Assembly: GCA_900073065.1 (NCBI GenBank)
Contig: FJOG01000010.1
Span: 765,178-829,177, forward strand
Length of the DNA: 64,000 bases
Reading direction: 5' to 3'
Source of the DNA: Phialocephala subalpina
Taxonomy: Eukaryota; Ascomycota; Leotiomycetes; Helotiales; Mollisiaceae
Part shown: one piece after another, positions 35,739 to 46,902 of the stretch
How positions within the stretch are numbered: the stretch's first letter is position 1
Layout: each line of letters starts with the position of its first letter
Notes under the pieces: generated by a model
Databases searched by the model: none
Told to the model about the DNA's origin: nothing
The model's input: only the letters and a program-made list of their open reading frames with translations
Made by a program: the position numbers and the translations under genes

Positions 35739-36986
35739 ATGGATGCCAACGCATCAGCAAGCATCAACTGGGGGCTAGGAAGAGTTGCCAAAGCGCCTCT
35801 AAAACCGGGAAGAACGCCGTTGCCAAACTCTCCCCTCCAACGACCCTACGAAGGCATGCTGCCCTCACCCTCACCAGTACCATTGTTCGCAAGTTTCAGT
35901 GCATCGGAGGTTACGAATGAGACCCCCCGACCCAGCGAGCAACAGGAGGTATTCGCAAAGACCCCCAGCTACGACCCCTCCGCCAGCGAGCCCTCGACGA
36001 ACCATGGCGGCAGTATGAAGCGTCTCATGCAATCTAGCACCTCCGGCCAAGAAACTCCAACAAAGAAATATCGAGGTCCGAGAAAGCCAAACCCTGCTGC
36101 GTACGCGGAAAAGGCCAAGAAGAAGTTAGCAGGAGTAAGTCTGCCAAATTGATTAATGAAATATTGATGTAGGCGCTGACGATATACTTAGGAACTTGAT
36201 AAGAGAGTCCCTGTTTGCCCAAAGGGCGTCGTCTTCTGGTGGAGGGATAACGGTCATATCGATAAGGAGAGGGCTGTGCTCAACAGAAAGGACGAAAGCA
36301 AGCTTCTGTTGACTTTAAGGGATGAGAATGGCCAGGACTGGCAGTTTCCATATACCCACGCCACCAACTTTGACTGGTCGGACAAGAAAGCTATCGCCAA
36401 GTTAAACAATCAGCGTGCCCAAGTCATTCGTCGTAGACTAGACAGGCCGGGCGATATCAAGGAGAAGGCAACACCAAAGGCGCCTTGGACAACCAAGGAA
36501 AAGAAATATCTTTCGAATCTTGTTCGCAAGCAGATTCAAAAGAGTAAGCGCGCCATGATCTGGGTCGACTGGGAGGAAGTCACAAAAGCTTTCAACGAAA
36601 AGTTCGAGGGCTTTGAGATGGCGAAGGGCGAGAAGATATCACCAGCCATAAAGAAAGCCAGTGGCAACACTGCGAAGAGCAAGGAGGAAGAATCGGTCAA
36701 GAAGGTAGAGGAGAAAGTGTTGACCCAGTCCCACGTTGTCGTTGCAAGGAATTACAAGACCATCAAGGCCCAGTTTCGCCGATGGCTAGATGAAGCACAG
36801 ATGGAGAAGGCCATGGTCGCTTCCTTCGCCGTCGAAGGAGACAATGAAGCAATGTCCGGCCACGACCACGAGGAAGAGAGTGACAACGAAGCGAATCGTC
36901 CTGCAAACCACAGGGACGAGTCCGAGTCCGAGTCGGAGGAGGAGACTGGAGCTTCTTTCCCAAACATCCTCTCTACTGCAGCTTGA
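35739..36986 (+). CDS. Array member B: Myb/SANT-like protein with Ser/Pro-rich N-terminus
   Basis: Exons 35739..36134 and 36192..36986 (57-nt intron) give 396 aa. The first 130 residues are Ser/Pro/Thr-rich and end in a basic stretch (KKYRGPRKPNPAAYAEKAKK). Then KGVVFWWRDNG opens the module, which reads ATNFDWSDKKAIAKLNNQRAQVIRRRL in two adjoining parts (ATNFDWSDKK, AIAKLNNQRAQVIRRRL). APWTTKEKKYLSNLVRKQI and VDWEEVTKAFNEKFEGFEMA follow, at roughly residues 180-275. This is the clearest copy linking the A, C and E modules. It carries neither the zinc-like motif nor the helical domain. The C-terminus is acidic with SESESEEE. The frame is intact. The role is unknown, and nuclear location is inferred from the basic clusters. 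Confidence 0.75.
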
Positions 36987-37960
36987 GGAGGTATGCCGTC
37001 CGACCCAATTTCTCGAGCACTCCTGGAAGTCCCTTGTCCTCTGGGGCAATTACGAATCGCCATCTCGCAATCTTGTCGTATTCGAGTGGCAAATTGTTTA
37101 TCCTATTGTCCAGCAGATTGTAGGACATTTGCTTGCCAGACATCGATGGATATGGATCGGGGCGGCGGGGGATTCCGGTATCTTCTGTTCATGTTTCCCC
37201 TTCGCAAACGACGATACCCTGGTGCTTTGGCACACTGCCCATTTTCCCTGCAAAATCCCTTCTCTCAATTGTAACACTTCTCCTGGACAATGGAAAGCAT
37301 AGAATCATATACTCTGTCTCCCTCATCGTGGTGATGTTCGTGAAGTGCTCAACGATTGGTGTTTGCTGTCCGGAAGTCTCTGGCTGTCCAACGCCATTGT
37401 CATCGAGTCATCGCCAGGAGACTCTAGAAGATCGTAGTGAAGCGTGCAAGTGGCTGTAATAGGCAGGTGCGAAACCGTTTCCCCTTGTTGCTCATGCATA
37501 GTGATGTGCTTCCTGATAGTGAGTGGTGTTACAGGAGGGATGTCGTTGGTTTAGGCAGTGCTTAGTAACATTCCCCTTCCCGCACTTAGTCCGAGCTGAG
37601 GTGCCACAATCCTCAAATGTTTAAGGGCAAAACAGAAGTCTGCACTGCCACAAAACAGGTAATCAAGACAAGATGCCTCAATGCCCTGCAGCGCCTCTAA
37701 GCCCAAGTCGGGTAGCACATCGTTGCAGGAACTTGAGTGAGTCAACGTCGCTGACAAAAACCACCAAAGATGTGATTGTGTTACTGTCCCCCCTTTTCCT
37801 CTCGCAAAGGCAAAAGAGGTATATGAAGGCAGCTCTTCTCCCTTCAACAACGATTCGAATATCTTGCATCAGCCAGCACATCGAGGCGTCGCAATCTCAC
37901 CCCCAGCCACCTCCCTTTCGACCTCAACCTCATCCTTCATCCCAACACCAACATCTCACG
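36987..37960. other. Intergenic B to MFS transporter
   Basis: This includes the 5' region of the transporter. The open frame of the transporter extends upstream to 37673, but its composition before 37961 is Ser/Pro/His-rich and looks untranslated. Confidence 0.35.
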
Positions 37961-39601
37961 ATGTCACAAACAACAACCAGCATCGAGGTAGCAGCTGGAG
38001 ACCTTCGACCCATTGAATTGGAACCCGTTGGTCCCCCTGCACCTTCATACCAAAGCAACCTTTCTCACACGAAGACAAATCTCGCTTCCGAGAATGCTAA
38101 CAACTCTTTCGAATCTCTCAACAACACCGCCGCCCACAAAATCTCAACATGGAGAGCGGTGGTCATCATTGGCACCATCTCATGTATCTCTCTCATCCAG
38201 GCCATGCTTGGAGGCATTCTCATCGTCAGTTTACCAACAATGGCACGTGACATCGGACTTTCAGGCAATCTGCTGCTGTGGCCAGCGTCCGTGAACGCTC
38301 TAGCTTGTGGTTGTACCCTTCTTCTTTCTGGCTCCATCTCCGACGTCGTGGGTGGGAGGAAGGTCTATCTCACCGGATGTTTCTCCTTGGTCGCCACCAC
38401 CATCGCTTGTGGTGTTTGCAGAACTGGCATCGAGCTGATTTTGTTCCGTGCTGCTCAGGGTGTTGCCCTTTCGCTATGCCTTCCTTCCTCGGTGTCTCTC
38501 ATCACCAAAAATATTCCGACAGGCACATATCGAAATGTGGCATTCGCATGTCTTGGTGCAGGGCAGCCTCTAGGCTTCAGTTTGGGCTTGGTTCTTGGCG
38601 GCGTTTTTGTGGGTAGCATTGGATGGCGGTGGGGCTACTACATCGGAGCCATTTTGACCTTCTTGATTTGGGTCATCTCCATCTTCGGCATTCCAAAGGA
38701 CGAAGAGACCGGGTACCAATCCTTCTCAACTCAGGTCCATCGTGTTAAGACTGAGATTGACTGGATCGGCTGCACCCTGCTCAGCACCTCTCTCGGTATG
38801 TTCTCGTACGTGTTCTCCGTCCTCGCAGGAGGATCATCACGCTTTCTGGAGCCAGCATCACTCGCATTGTTCTCCATCGCAGTGGTACTACTACCAATCT
38901 TCGGCTTCCACATCCGAAGGCAGGAGCGACTTGGCCGAAAGGCCATCATCCCTCCTTCCTTGCTGAGGAATCGGGTGTTCACCTCATTATGCATTACAGT
39001 CTTCATCATCTGGGGAGTCTTTGAAGCGATGCAGTTCTTCCTGACGCTCTTTTATCAGCAAGTCCAGTCTTTGTCACCTATACAAACAAGTTTGAGGTTC
39101 TTACCAATGGTTGTCACTGGGACATTAACAAACTTCCTGACAGGATGGTTGGTCAAACGGGTGCGAGCAGATATCTTGATCATGGCATCAGCTGCCATAG
39201 CAGCGATTGCTCCACTGCTGATGGCGATTGTTGATCCAAGCTGGTCGTACTGGACTTGTGCGTTCCTGGCCACTAGCTTTGCACCGATTTGTGGAGATGT
39301 TTTATTCACAGTGTCAAACTTGTTGATCACTTCTGTGTTTCCTCCACAAACTCATGGTTTGGCTGGAGGTGTGTTCAACACCATTGCCAATATTGGAAAC
39401 AGTGTTGGTTTGGCGGTGACTGCTGTGGTAGCATCGGCAGTTACGATTGCTCATGACGGGAAGATGTACAGCACACCCAAAGCGTTGATGGAGGGGTATC
39501 GAGCTTCCTTCTGGTTGTGTTTTGGCTTTAATATTTTGGTTCTGGGCGTGATTGGGTTTGGGTTGAGGAAGATTGGAAAGGTAGGCATCAAGGTTGAGTA
39601 G
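37961..39601 (+). CDS. MFS transporter, DHA2-type (drug:H+ antiporter-2, 14 TM)
   Basis: This is a single-exon 546-aa membrane transporter. A hydrophilic N-terminus of about 65 residues precedes 14 hydrophobic segments, beginning VVIIGTISCISLIQAMLGG. Family marks are the TM1 end LPTMARDIGLS, the loop SDVVGGRKVYLTG between TM2 and TM3, RAAQGVALSLCLPSSVSL in TM4, and the antiporter-type GAGQPLGFSLGLVLGG in TM5. It resembles the fungal aminotriazole-resistance/AMF1-like branch, but substrate cannot be told from sequence. I chose 37961 as start because MSQTTTSIEV directly precedes the hydrophilic leader. It is not related to the surrounding array genes. Confidence 0.88.
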   Translation: MSQTTTSIEVAAGDLRPIELEPVGPPAPSYQSNLSHTKTNLASENANNSFESLNNTAAHKISTWRAVVIIGTISCISLIQAMLGGILIVSLPTMARDIGLSGNLLLWPASVNALACGCTLLLSGSISDVVGGRKVYLTGCFSLVATTIACGVCRTGIELILFRAAQGVALSLCLPSSVSLITKNIPTGTYRNVAFACLGAGQPLGFSLGLVLGGVFVGSIGWRWGYYIGAILTFLIWVISIFGIPKDEETGYQSFSTQVHRVKTEIDWIGCTLLSTSLGMFSYVFSVLAGGSSRFLEPASLALFSIAVVLLPIFGFHIRRQERLGRKAIIPPSLLRNRVFTSLCITVFIIWGVFEAMQFFLTLFYQQVQSLSPIQTSLRFLPMVVTGTLTNFLTGWLVKRVRADILIMASAAIAAIAPLLMAIVDPSWSYWTCAFLATSFAPICGDVLFTVSNLLITSVFPPQTHGLAGGVFNTIANIGNSVGLAVTAVVASAVTIAHDGKMYSTPKALMEGYRASFWLCFGFNILVLGVIGFGLRKIGKVGIKVE

Positions 39602-42315
39602 ATGTTAAGCAGCAGTTGCCTTTTGCTTGCAGATTCGCCGATCGGCGACAAGTTCAAAGTTGATTTCGTTCCTACCACTGAAAGAGAGATCATTAGCTTG
39701 TTTCTTCTGTTTTAACTCTGGATGTGATGGTTTGGATTGAGAATGGCTGGGAGAGTCGATAGTGACTGAAGATACGGACGGTGGCAGTACATACTGTCTT
39801 GGGGTGGATCCTGCAACTTACAGGGATATTATGTATGGCTTTATGATTACATCGTAAGAATCAATCACAGGTCTGTTTGGTTCTATTGTCCTGTCTCTCG
39901 CGTACTGTTATTGATACAGTTAATGAGCTTGTGAAAGTAGAAACCCCGAACTAGACAATCAATGGAAGTCGCCTTCAGGCCCATTAGCTCTCCGCCATAC
40001 ACCCGGGTTCGATTGTGTCGTTGCCAACAAGGAGGTATTGCATTTGGTTGCTGCTGGAGACATCAGTCTTGGCTGTACTTGTGTGGAGAACAAAGAAGAT
40101 GATGTGAGGTCAAGAGGGTGATGACGAACAGAAGATAGGCTCAGAGCTGAATGGACTTACAACGAAAGCTCGTCTTGTTGACCCACGAGATTTGACTTGC
40201 TTGGAGTTGATTGTCGACCCTGTAATCACCGCACTTGCTCGACTTTGGTGTGTTGTAATTGTGAGGTGTTGGTCGAAGAGATATCTGCTTGAAGTGCGGT
40301 CTGTCCACACGCAAGGGTTAGGTGGACTTTCTCAATTGAGTTTGGAATAAGAATCATACATGTTCTTTGGTCGGTGGCGCGCTGATGGTTGTGGTTGTGG
40401 TTGTTGTTGTTGTGTTTGTGTTCCACAAGGAGAACAGTATTGAAGCAGCTGGGGAAGGTTAAAGATGGCAAGCCCATGTTGAACTTGATGAAGTGGAAGG
40501 CGCGTCGACGAAGAAGCAGACCATTCTGGGTGTCGAAGAGGAGGATGCCTTGGAGAGTATCGAGGAATTATGTCAAAGGAGAAGATGAGTCTTGATGAAG
40601 AGGTGGAGTGTCGAAGAAGAGGAAAGGTGTTGTAGGAAGAAAGGCTTAAATACACAGCGAAGGTGCCTCTTGTCGGCTCGCAATTTTGAATCTTCTTACG
40701 TTGCTGTGTTAGGAATGAAGCTATCATCTCAAGAAGGGAACAGTCGAGATATTGAGGTTGATAAGAAGGAGGAGAAAAAAAAGGAAGGTGCGAATTAAGA
40801 TGGTGGAGAGTTTGTTCTGGCGACGACAGCATGGAAAACCCACGTTTCAAGATGTCTCGGCGACGTGGGTCCGCCCAAACGGTATTAGCATCGAGAAGTG
40901 AGTCGCTAGCCCATATTTGATGTACCTTCCTTATTTCAACCCGATGCTTATCTTCGATATATTAACATATTCTCCAGCGCAGTACCTTCCACCACTTCGC
41001 CTCCCCTTTTCGCGGCCCGACCATTGTTCCGGCTTTCACCCTTCTGTTCCCTCGACGATGCTCCTCACCAGCACTGAAGCGTCACGAATGGGATAAAGAT
41101 CTGGTCGTGCAGTCTTGTCAGCCTCCCGATCCAACAAGTCCTACCAGTCCGCTTGCTGAGCTCGCCCATTGCAGATCCTTTCATCCTTGACACCTTTGTC
41201 TCGCAGCAGAGCAACACACCCACACTTCCACGACACCTCAATAATACCATACGCCAGAGGTCTATCAACGAGCTCTTTTTCCCTCCGTCGTGCCACTAAG
41301 AACCTCGGTAAGGTTGGTTTTGATCTAGCTCCGATTCCAAATGCTCTGAGATCAGCCTCCTGAAAAAGCACACACGCATCCTCTCCTCCTCCGCCAATAT
41401 ACGCCTCCTATCCCACAAAGCACAAGCACGCTCTATTCATGCCACCTACCGGTCTCTGAATCGTCGAAATCAATCTTCAATGTCCTGAAGTGCTGGAGAC
41501 GTTGAGGCTAGCTCGGCCCAGACTGAAGGCTAACCTATCCTTCAAGAACTGCAACGTGGCGCTTGCTTAAACAGATCATTGTCCTCAAGGCCTGGAAACA
41601 TCAAAGTTTCAGCACATCAGCCTGCTGCTGCGTTACCATCGACCGAATCAAATACACCAGTCGACCCAAAATAAAATCAGGATTTCGAAGTCCGGCCCAG
41701 CCCACCTCGCGACTCATCGCTCTGGAATTGCACTGCCATTACATATCACTGGTAAGCGTTCGTTACCTGTAGGGGAGAACACAAAGCAACACGGAACACG
41801 CTCACAACAAAGCAAGGATCCTTTTGACTTGCTGCACTACAGCATTCCATCACATTTTTTGAACAATCGATCTTAAGCACGATGTTTTGGAGGACACTCA
41901 ATTAGCATTCTACTCTGCACCATAACCAATCAAGGAAACAACAAAGCCAATTCCCAGCTGCCCTCGACAACTAATCGACTCCCATGCCTAGTACTGCGAG
42001 AATTACCGACAATTAGACAGCGTCTAGAAGCAAGAGCAGTTCTTAAATAATCAGGATGAACCCAAAGATATCACGGAGCCATCATCATGAAATGCTACCT
42101 GCATGTAGCTTTTGTTGATTGTAGGAGCTGACATCCTGGGAGGAGGATCAATCTCATAAGGAAGGTAAGCATGGATGACTTTCTGGAAGATGAGTGGACT
42201 CTGTCAGCTGTGGCATATTGGCATACTTGTGTTCAGGCTCAATATCCCAGTTTTGTCCAGCCCTTCCGTAACATCGTCATCATGAAAATGACACATTCCA
42301 ACTGATTATCTACAC
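39602..42315. other. Gene-free zone downstream of the transporter
   Basis: No supported gene. A GT-rich simple repeat (GGTTGT and GTT units) lies at about 40386-40420. Frames of 60-172 codons over 40.2-40.9 kb on the minus strand are biased by it (poly-Gln, poly-Asn, poly-His) and look non-genic. From 41.0 to 42.3 kb only short frames occur. Confidence 0.35.
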
Positions 42316-42733
42316 ATGACTAAGGCTGCTGGGCTCGCAGAGAAAGTATGTGTCAACGATCTGGTGTTATCGTCTCAGTCTGAAGAGGAGTTGCTCGGGT
42401 CGGAAACAGTGGAGCTCAAGGACAAGCATGCAATCGATATCGAGGTACACAACTCCATCATTTCTCTTCTTCTCGTTGACCTTTGAAAAATTAAGCAAAT
42501 CAACTCTTGGCGCAAGGTACCGCGGCCCGGAAATTCGGGAGCAGTTATCAACCAGACGATCAGGCGTACGGACCGCATCCTTTCTGGAAATACGCCATCT
42601 GCTCAGCAATGGGGCCACCACCATCGACAGGTCGAAACATGGTACGGTAGCAGAAGCGAGGAGGCTCGTTGAAAACCTGAGTAGCAAGCTCATGGAATGG
42701 CAGTTCGAGTCTTCACTGGATTCTTGGTCATGA
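42316..42733 (+). pseudogene. Decayed fragment carrying INSWRKV
   Basis: From ATG 42316 an open 43-codon piece (SSQSEEELLGSETVELKDK) reaches a GTACAC donor-like site. After a 53-nt intron-like stretch ending TTAAG, the frame resumes with QINSWRKVPRPGNSGA and stays open to about 42670. The LN-x-WR element of the array module is similar (C2 has RLNKWRRQI). A second QNLINSWRKV-like copy lies at about 43545-43575 on the same strand. I think these are remnants of one or two related genes, but support is thin. Confidence 0.25.
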
Positions 42734-42959
42734 GCTCCAATTGCTGAGGCACCTCCTGTGCGGGAACTTCGTTGTCCGAGATGACCTCGAAATCCTAATC
42801 AATTTGCCTAAAGGTCGGCAACGTTAGTATAAGTCCCTTATATCTTTGCTTATCTAACTTACTTCTCAACGTCAATAGTCGTTAATCGAATGCGCCTGTT
42901 TCTGTTGTGATCTTAGAATAGTCGAGTTGCTCCAGCTTAGTAAGTACTCACCCTCTTTT

Positions 42960-43535
42960 GTCTCATCCAGTCGGCCAATCTCCGCCTCAATCCGAAATAA
43001 TGGGGCGATAGGTCGGCATCACGGCTAGCCTTTAGGAACGAACTCGTGAAGGAAGTCTGGGATGACTTGGTGAGTCTCGAGCATGACCTTGACTAACATC
43101 TCAGCGAGACCGGTATCACGGCTGTTGTAGAAAGAGGTAGCCAGGCCCATGTTTCCGATACGACCGATACGATCTGGAAGATTGTTAGCCAGTACTTAAA
43201 GACCTGGATGGGATGAACTGACCAATACGGTGGTTGTACTCCTGGATTTCACACAGTGTCTGGGCGAGCGGCTGGCAAGCACCCCATCCTCCCGAAGCAA
43301 GAGGAACAGCTGGAGCCGCATCAGGGTGTGCGCCCCAACCACCTCATGCAACAACTTCAGGAATGTTAGTGGCTCCCAACGGGTCAGCAACAGCAGCATT
43401 GTCATTGCCCCAGCCACCGCCATGGTCAGCCTCTCCCTCCTCCTCCTCCTTCCCAGTGTCAAACTGAAGCTTGGTGGTATCACCTTCGCCATCAGCAGTG
43501 AAGCCTTCAGGAATGTTCTCAATTCAACAGTAGAT
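42960..43535 (-). pseudogene. Fragments of a DED1-like DEAD-box RNA helicase
   Basis: On the minus strand at 43255-43025, QEYNHRI runs through an intron-like GTCAGT...CTAAC...CCAG and continues RIGRIGNMGLATSFYN. Next comes EMLVKVMLETHQVIPDFL and a stop after EFVPKG. This is helicase motif VI (normally HRIGRTGR) and the Ded1/DDX3 segment after it. Upstream of it, at about 43530-43270, lies NIPEGFTADGEGDTTKLQFD, then a Gly/Trp-rich stretch (GGGWGNDNAA, ASGGWGA) with a TGA. That looks like the extreme C-terminal tail of such a helicase, so the two pieces stand in reversed order. The retained intron argues for a genomic, not retroposed, origin. Confidence 0.5.
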
Positions 43536-43599
43536 TCTATCAGAATCTCATCAACTCTTGGCGTAAGGTGCTGCAATTATCGCTCCTTCATCCAATGAT

Positions 43600-44671
43600 G
43601 TGTTAGCTCTCGTCAAAGAGCACCAAGGACATCGGTATCTCACCTCCATGTCCCACCCTTGCCCCAACGCGTATTCAATCAAAGGTGCTCGCCTCTTGCT
43701 AGCTGGTGAATCGAATGGATCCAAAGCCACGGCTACCACTGCCTGTTGTCGATTCCCTTGTAAAACGACCTCTCGGAAACCCGGTCGCCCTCAGATAAGC
43801 CTGCTTGTCTAGGCAACCACCTTCATGAATGCGTTGGCGAGGAAGTTGATGGTAAAAATCAGCCACTGGTTCATCATGGATCCACACAATCAGCTCCTGG
43901 AAATCCCTGTCAGCCGAGCTTCAATCATTGTCGAGAAATTCGAAGCTTGGATGGTCTGAGCATACCTTCAGCTCGGCTTTGTGGAGATCAGTGAGGAGAA
44001 TATTGGCATTATTGACGAGGCAATATCTTACTCGGGCCGAGGAGCAGTTTTAGGTCCTGCTTAGGACTAAGAACAGCTTTGAAGACGTCATCCTCTAGCT
44101 TTTATGAGCGGGTTGAAATGCTTCAACTGAAATGACTTTAATCCCTCGAAGGCCATAACGCCTTCCTATCAACTGTCGCGGGTGTTTCAAAAGATGTTTC
44201 AATTCTTTCTGAGGATGCATGGCGCCAGGACGACAACTATTGAATGGCGGATCATTGCTCACTTGAGGGGGCTGATCGCGGTTGTTTCCTCCTGCTTCTT
44301 TCACATCACACACGAACAGCACTTGAGTCGGAGCCATCATCTGAGGTCTTGTCAGCAACACCTGCAAAAGGTGTTACACGGCTACTGGACATCACAAAAG
44401 GTAGTGGGGAACTGTTTTGTTCACTCAAAGTGTTGAAAGAATCGGCCTCTGGCCACGCTGCAACTATCCTACACTAAACTCTCACAAGATCAAAGCCAGC
44501 TTATGACCCGCCTACCAATGTTAGTTTCAAACCGACCAGGGCATCTTCTAGAGCTCTTGCCTTTCCACACGCAGCCGACCGATCTCTGCCGGAATCCGCC
44601 ATCACATGCAATCCAGAAGTCCACCAAACCAATCAAACCTCCACCGCTGTTGTTCTTGTATGTATGCGCAG
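43600..44671. other. Decayed zone, nothing identified
   Basis: Several frames of 60-90 codons occur with no consistent gene structure. It probably continues the degenerate region around the helicase fragments. Confidence 0.3.
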
Positions 44672-44855
44672 ACCGACCGACCTGACCGCCTGAATATTTG
44701 TTGTCTGGGGAGAAGATCGATGGATTGTCGTGGGTGACATCGGACTTATCGATCTTCTCCCCAGAGAACAAGGCTGACAGACCTGACCACCTGAATGCGC
44801 TCCCCTGTGGAGAAGATCGACGAGTTGTCGTGGGTTACGTCGGACTCTTCATTTT
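44672..44855. repeat. Degenerate tandem repeat with a 17-bp inverted repeat
   Basis: Two copies of a ~75-bp unit start near 44672 and 44778 (ACCTGACC-CCTGAAT ... GGAGAAGATCGA ... TTGTCGTGGGT ... TCGGACT). They differ at several positions. In addition CTGGGGAGAAGATCGAT (44705-44721) is the exact reverse complement of 44748-44764, a 17-bp stem with a 26-nt loop. It may be a remnant of a small mobile or foldback element. No coding capacity is seen. Confidence 0.7.
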
Positions 44856-45180
44856 AGGATGGGGAGGTCAATATTGGTGCCATTGGGTGATAGGCATAGC
44901 TGCCGCGATCAGACTGCGACAGATTAGCCTCGAGTGCAATGGAGGTTGAAGGTTGAGGGTTGCTACTTACACATCCCGGAGCCAGCGATCCATGCTTGGT
45001 AGCTACTTGCCACCCAAACAAGAAGGCGCTCCCAGTGCAGTCGCCTCCATTGGAATGGAGGCTACTGGCAATACAGAGAAGCCAGCTCGGTACGTACCGT
45101 CCCGAAAGGCGAGAAGAACTTATACTCAACAAAATGTGTACTCTACAAAAGACTCGACCGGATCGGGAAGCAGTCTATGC

Positions 45181-46902
45181 CTACTTGGAAGATTCACCAC
45201 CACTTGTCTTTTTGCGGTCGGCGACCCCCTGCTCCCTCTTGGACTTCTTGAGGACCCGTTGGAGTTCCTCCTCATCGTCGTCCTCGTCAATGTCCAGTTG
45301 TGACTCGGCAAGAGCTTCCCGCAAGGCCTCGTCGTCGTTCACTTCTTGGGTGGAATCGATGATTGCCTGCTGCAGATCTGCATTGTCGTCATCGCCCATC
45401 TCCACATCAGACTCGCCCTCGCCCTCAGGAGGGGGCGATAGACTTGACTCCGAAGAGTTGCAACCCTCCTGGTTGCCCACATCACTTCGCTCGATTTCCT
45501 GTGCAGGCTCTTTGCCTTTACCTTTGACAGTGTTGCTATCGGAGAGATTGGTTTGGGGACGACCAGCTTGGAATGTAGAGGCATGGCGTTTCTCAATTTT
45601 CTTTGAGTCCTTGTCGGCCTTCTTCGACTCACTAAGGATCTTTTTCGCCGTGCTGCTAGTAAATTTGTCAAGCCTAGAGATTGATTAGTAGAAACCCTTC
45701 TTTGCGGGTTTCTTTCCGGGAACTTACTGTGTCTTGAGCGCCTTGCCAGATCTTGGCTGAAAATCATGCTCGGTGGCGACCGAATGGCTCGCCGTGATAA
45801 CGATATCAGCTCCCTTCTTGTACTGGCTGACTGCCGTCAAGTCAGCTTTGGTGAAACGGCGCCCCCGCATTTGAGCATTGAAGCGATCAGCGACGTCGCC
45901 CCAGTCGATTCGGGAGTATTGGCCGTTGACACTTGGCAAATACTCTCTGAGGAGCCTATAAAATATTGTCTCCTCGGCAACAGTCCATTGCCACTTAGAC
46001 TGTCCCTCAGGACCAACGTTTCTGTTCAGGATCTGGTATCGCCATTTATTGAGTTTCGAAACCCACTCAGGCGAAGTCCACAAGAAACCAGGTTTGATCT
46101 TCATGTAGTCATAGACTACCGGATCGGTTGGAATCCATCTTCTCTGGTCCTTTGGACGCTTGTCTTCGGGGTCCTGCTTTTCGGCCTCGAAGGAGAGAGT
46201 CAGGAGGTTAGGATTCTCCTTGTTGACCTCTGCTCTGATGGTACGGTCATGGGCACTACCGTCGTCGGTGATTCGGACATCCTTTGCCCTTACTGGAGTA
46301 TTTTCGGTCTTCTTCCGCTTCAATGAAAGGATGATCTGACTCCCCGATGTCTTGACCTGCCGAAAAAGGTTAGCGTTTTCAAGTAATCAAATGCCAATAC
46401 TTACTTGTTTGTCAGCTTCCAAGTCCTCTTCCTCTCCATCTTCTGGCTCCGCACCCTCGCCCATGACCACATCTTGGTCCGCGGTCCCTCCATCGACCTC
46501 CTCTTCTTCGTACTCGAAAGGCGACCCATTGTCAACGAAATCCCGAAATGCGGTTCGAGCATCAGCAATTGCTTGCTGGGAAGGGAAATTCGTGGTACCG
46601 CGAACGCTTGGCGGCGTGATGGTTTCGAAGACTTGCGCCTCTCTCAGAACTGTGGCTGTGTTCGCATCATGAGCACTAGCGAAACGAGTTGCCATTTGGC
46701 GGAAAAGCTCGTTATTTTCGGTGGCGGTGATGATATCCTCGACAACTACTTCCTCAATGGGATTGAGCCCTTGTTGGCGAACGACCTGTGCGGCCGGGAC
46801 GGTTGCAAGGCGATGAAGAACGCCATTCATGATGCGCCTCAAAGAATCGACATCGTCAAACTCGATACCGTAGAGGGCGGAGTTCTTATCGAAGGATGCC
46901 AT
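45181..46902 (-). CDS. Array member C1: helical domain, Myb/SANT-like module, UIM-like C-terminus
   Basis: Exons 46405..46902, 45728..46356 and 45181..45673 (introns 48 and 54 nt) give 539 aa. The N-terminal helical domain starts ALYGIEFDDVDSLRRIM. An acidic stretch follows. The module begins PVVYDYMKIKPGFLW, then SKLNKWRYQILNRNVG (about 267), WQWTVAEETIFYRLLREYL and IDWGDVADRFNAQMRG (about 317). A Lys-rich part leads to the C-terminus with LQQAIIDS (about 476), LREALAES (493) and LQRVLKKS (513), each behind acidic residues. The first two fit the ubiquitin-interacting motif pattern L-x-x-A-x-x-x-S. I start at 46902, the first Met before the domain; the open frame upstream has no ATG nearby. 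The gene is intact. Confidence 0.75.

Noticed and set aside
37961..39601. A secondary-metabolite cluster around the MFS transporter
   Set aside because: No polyketide synthase, peptide synthetase, terpene cyclase, P450 or typical Zn2Cys6 regulator is present in the window.
39960..40030. GGGTTCGAT-like box suggesting a tRNA
   Set aside because: No matching A box or foldable cloverleaf. The T-loop consensus is incomplete.
40332..40850. 172-codon minus-strand frame with Gln/His runs
   Set aside because: The runs come from a GTT/GGTTGT simple repeat. The rest is Ser/Leu-rich without a domain.
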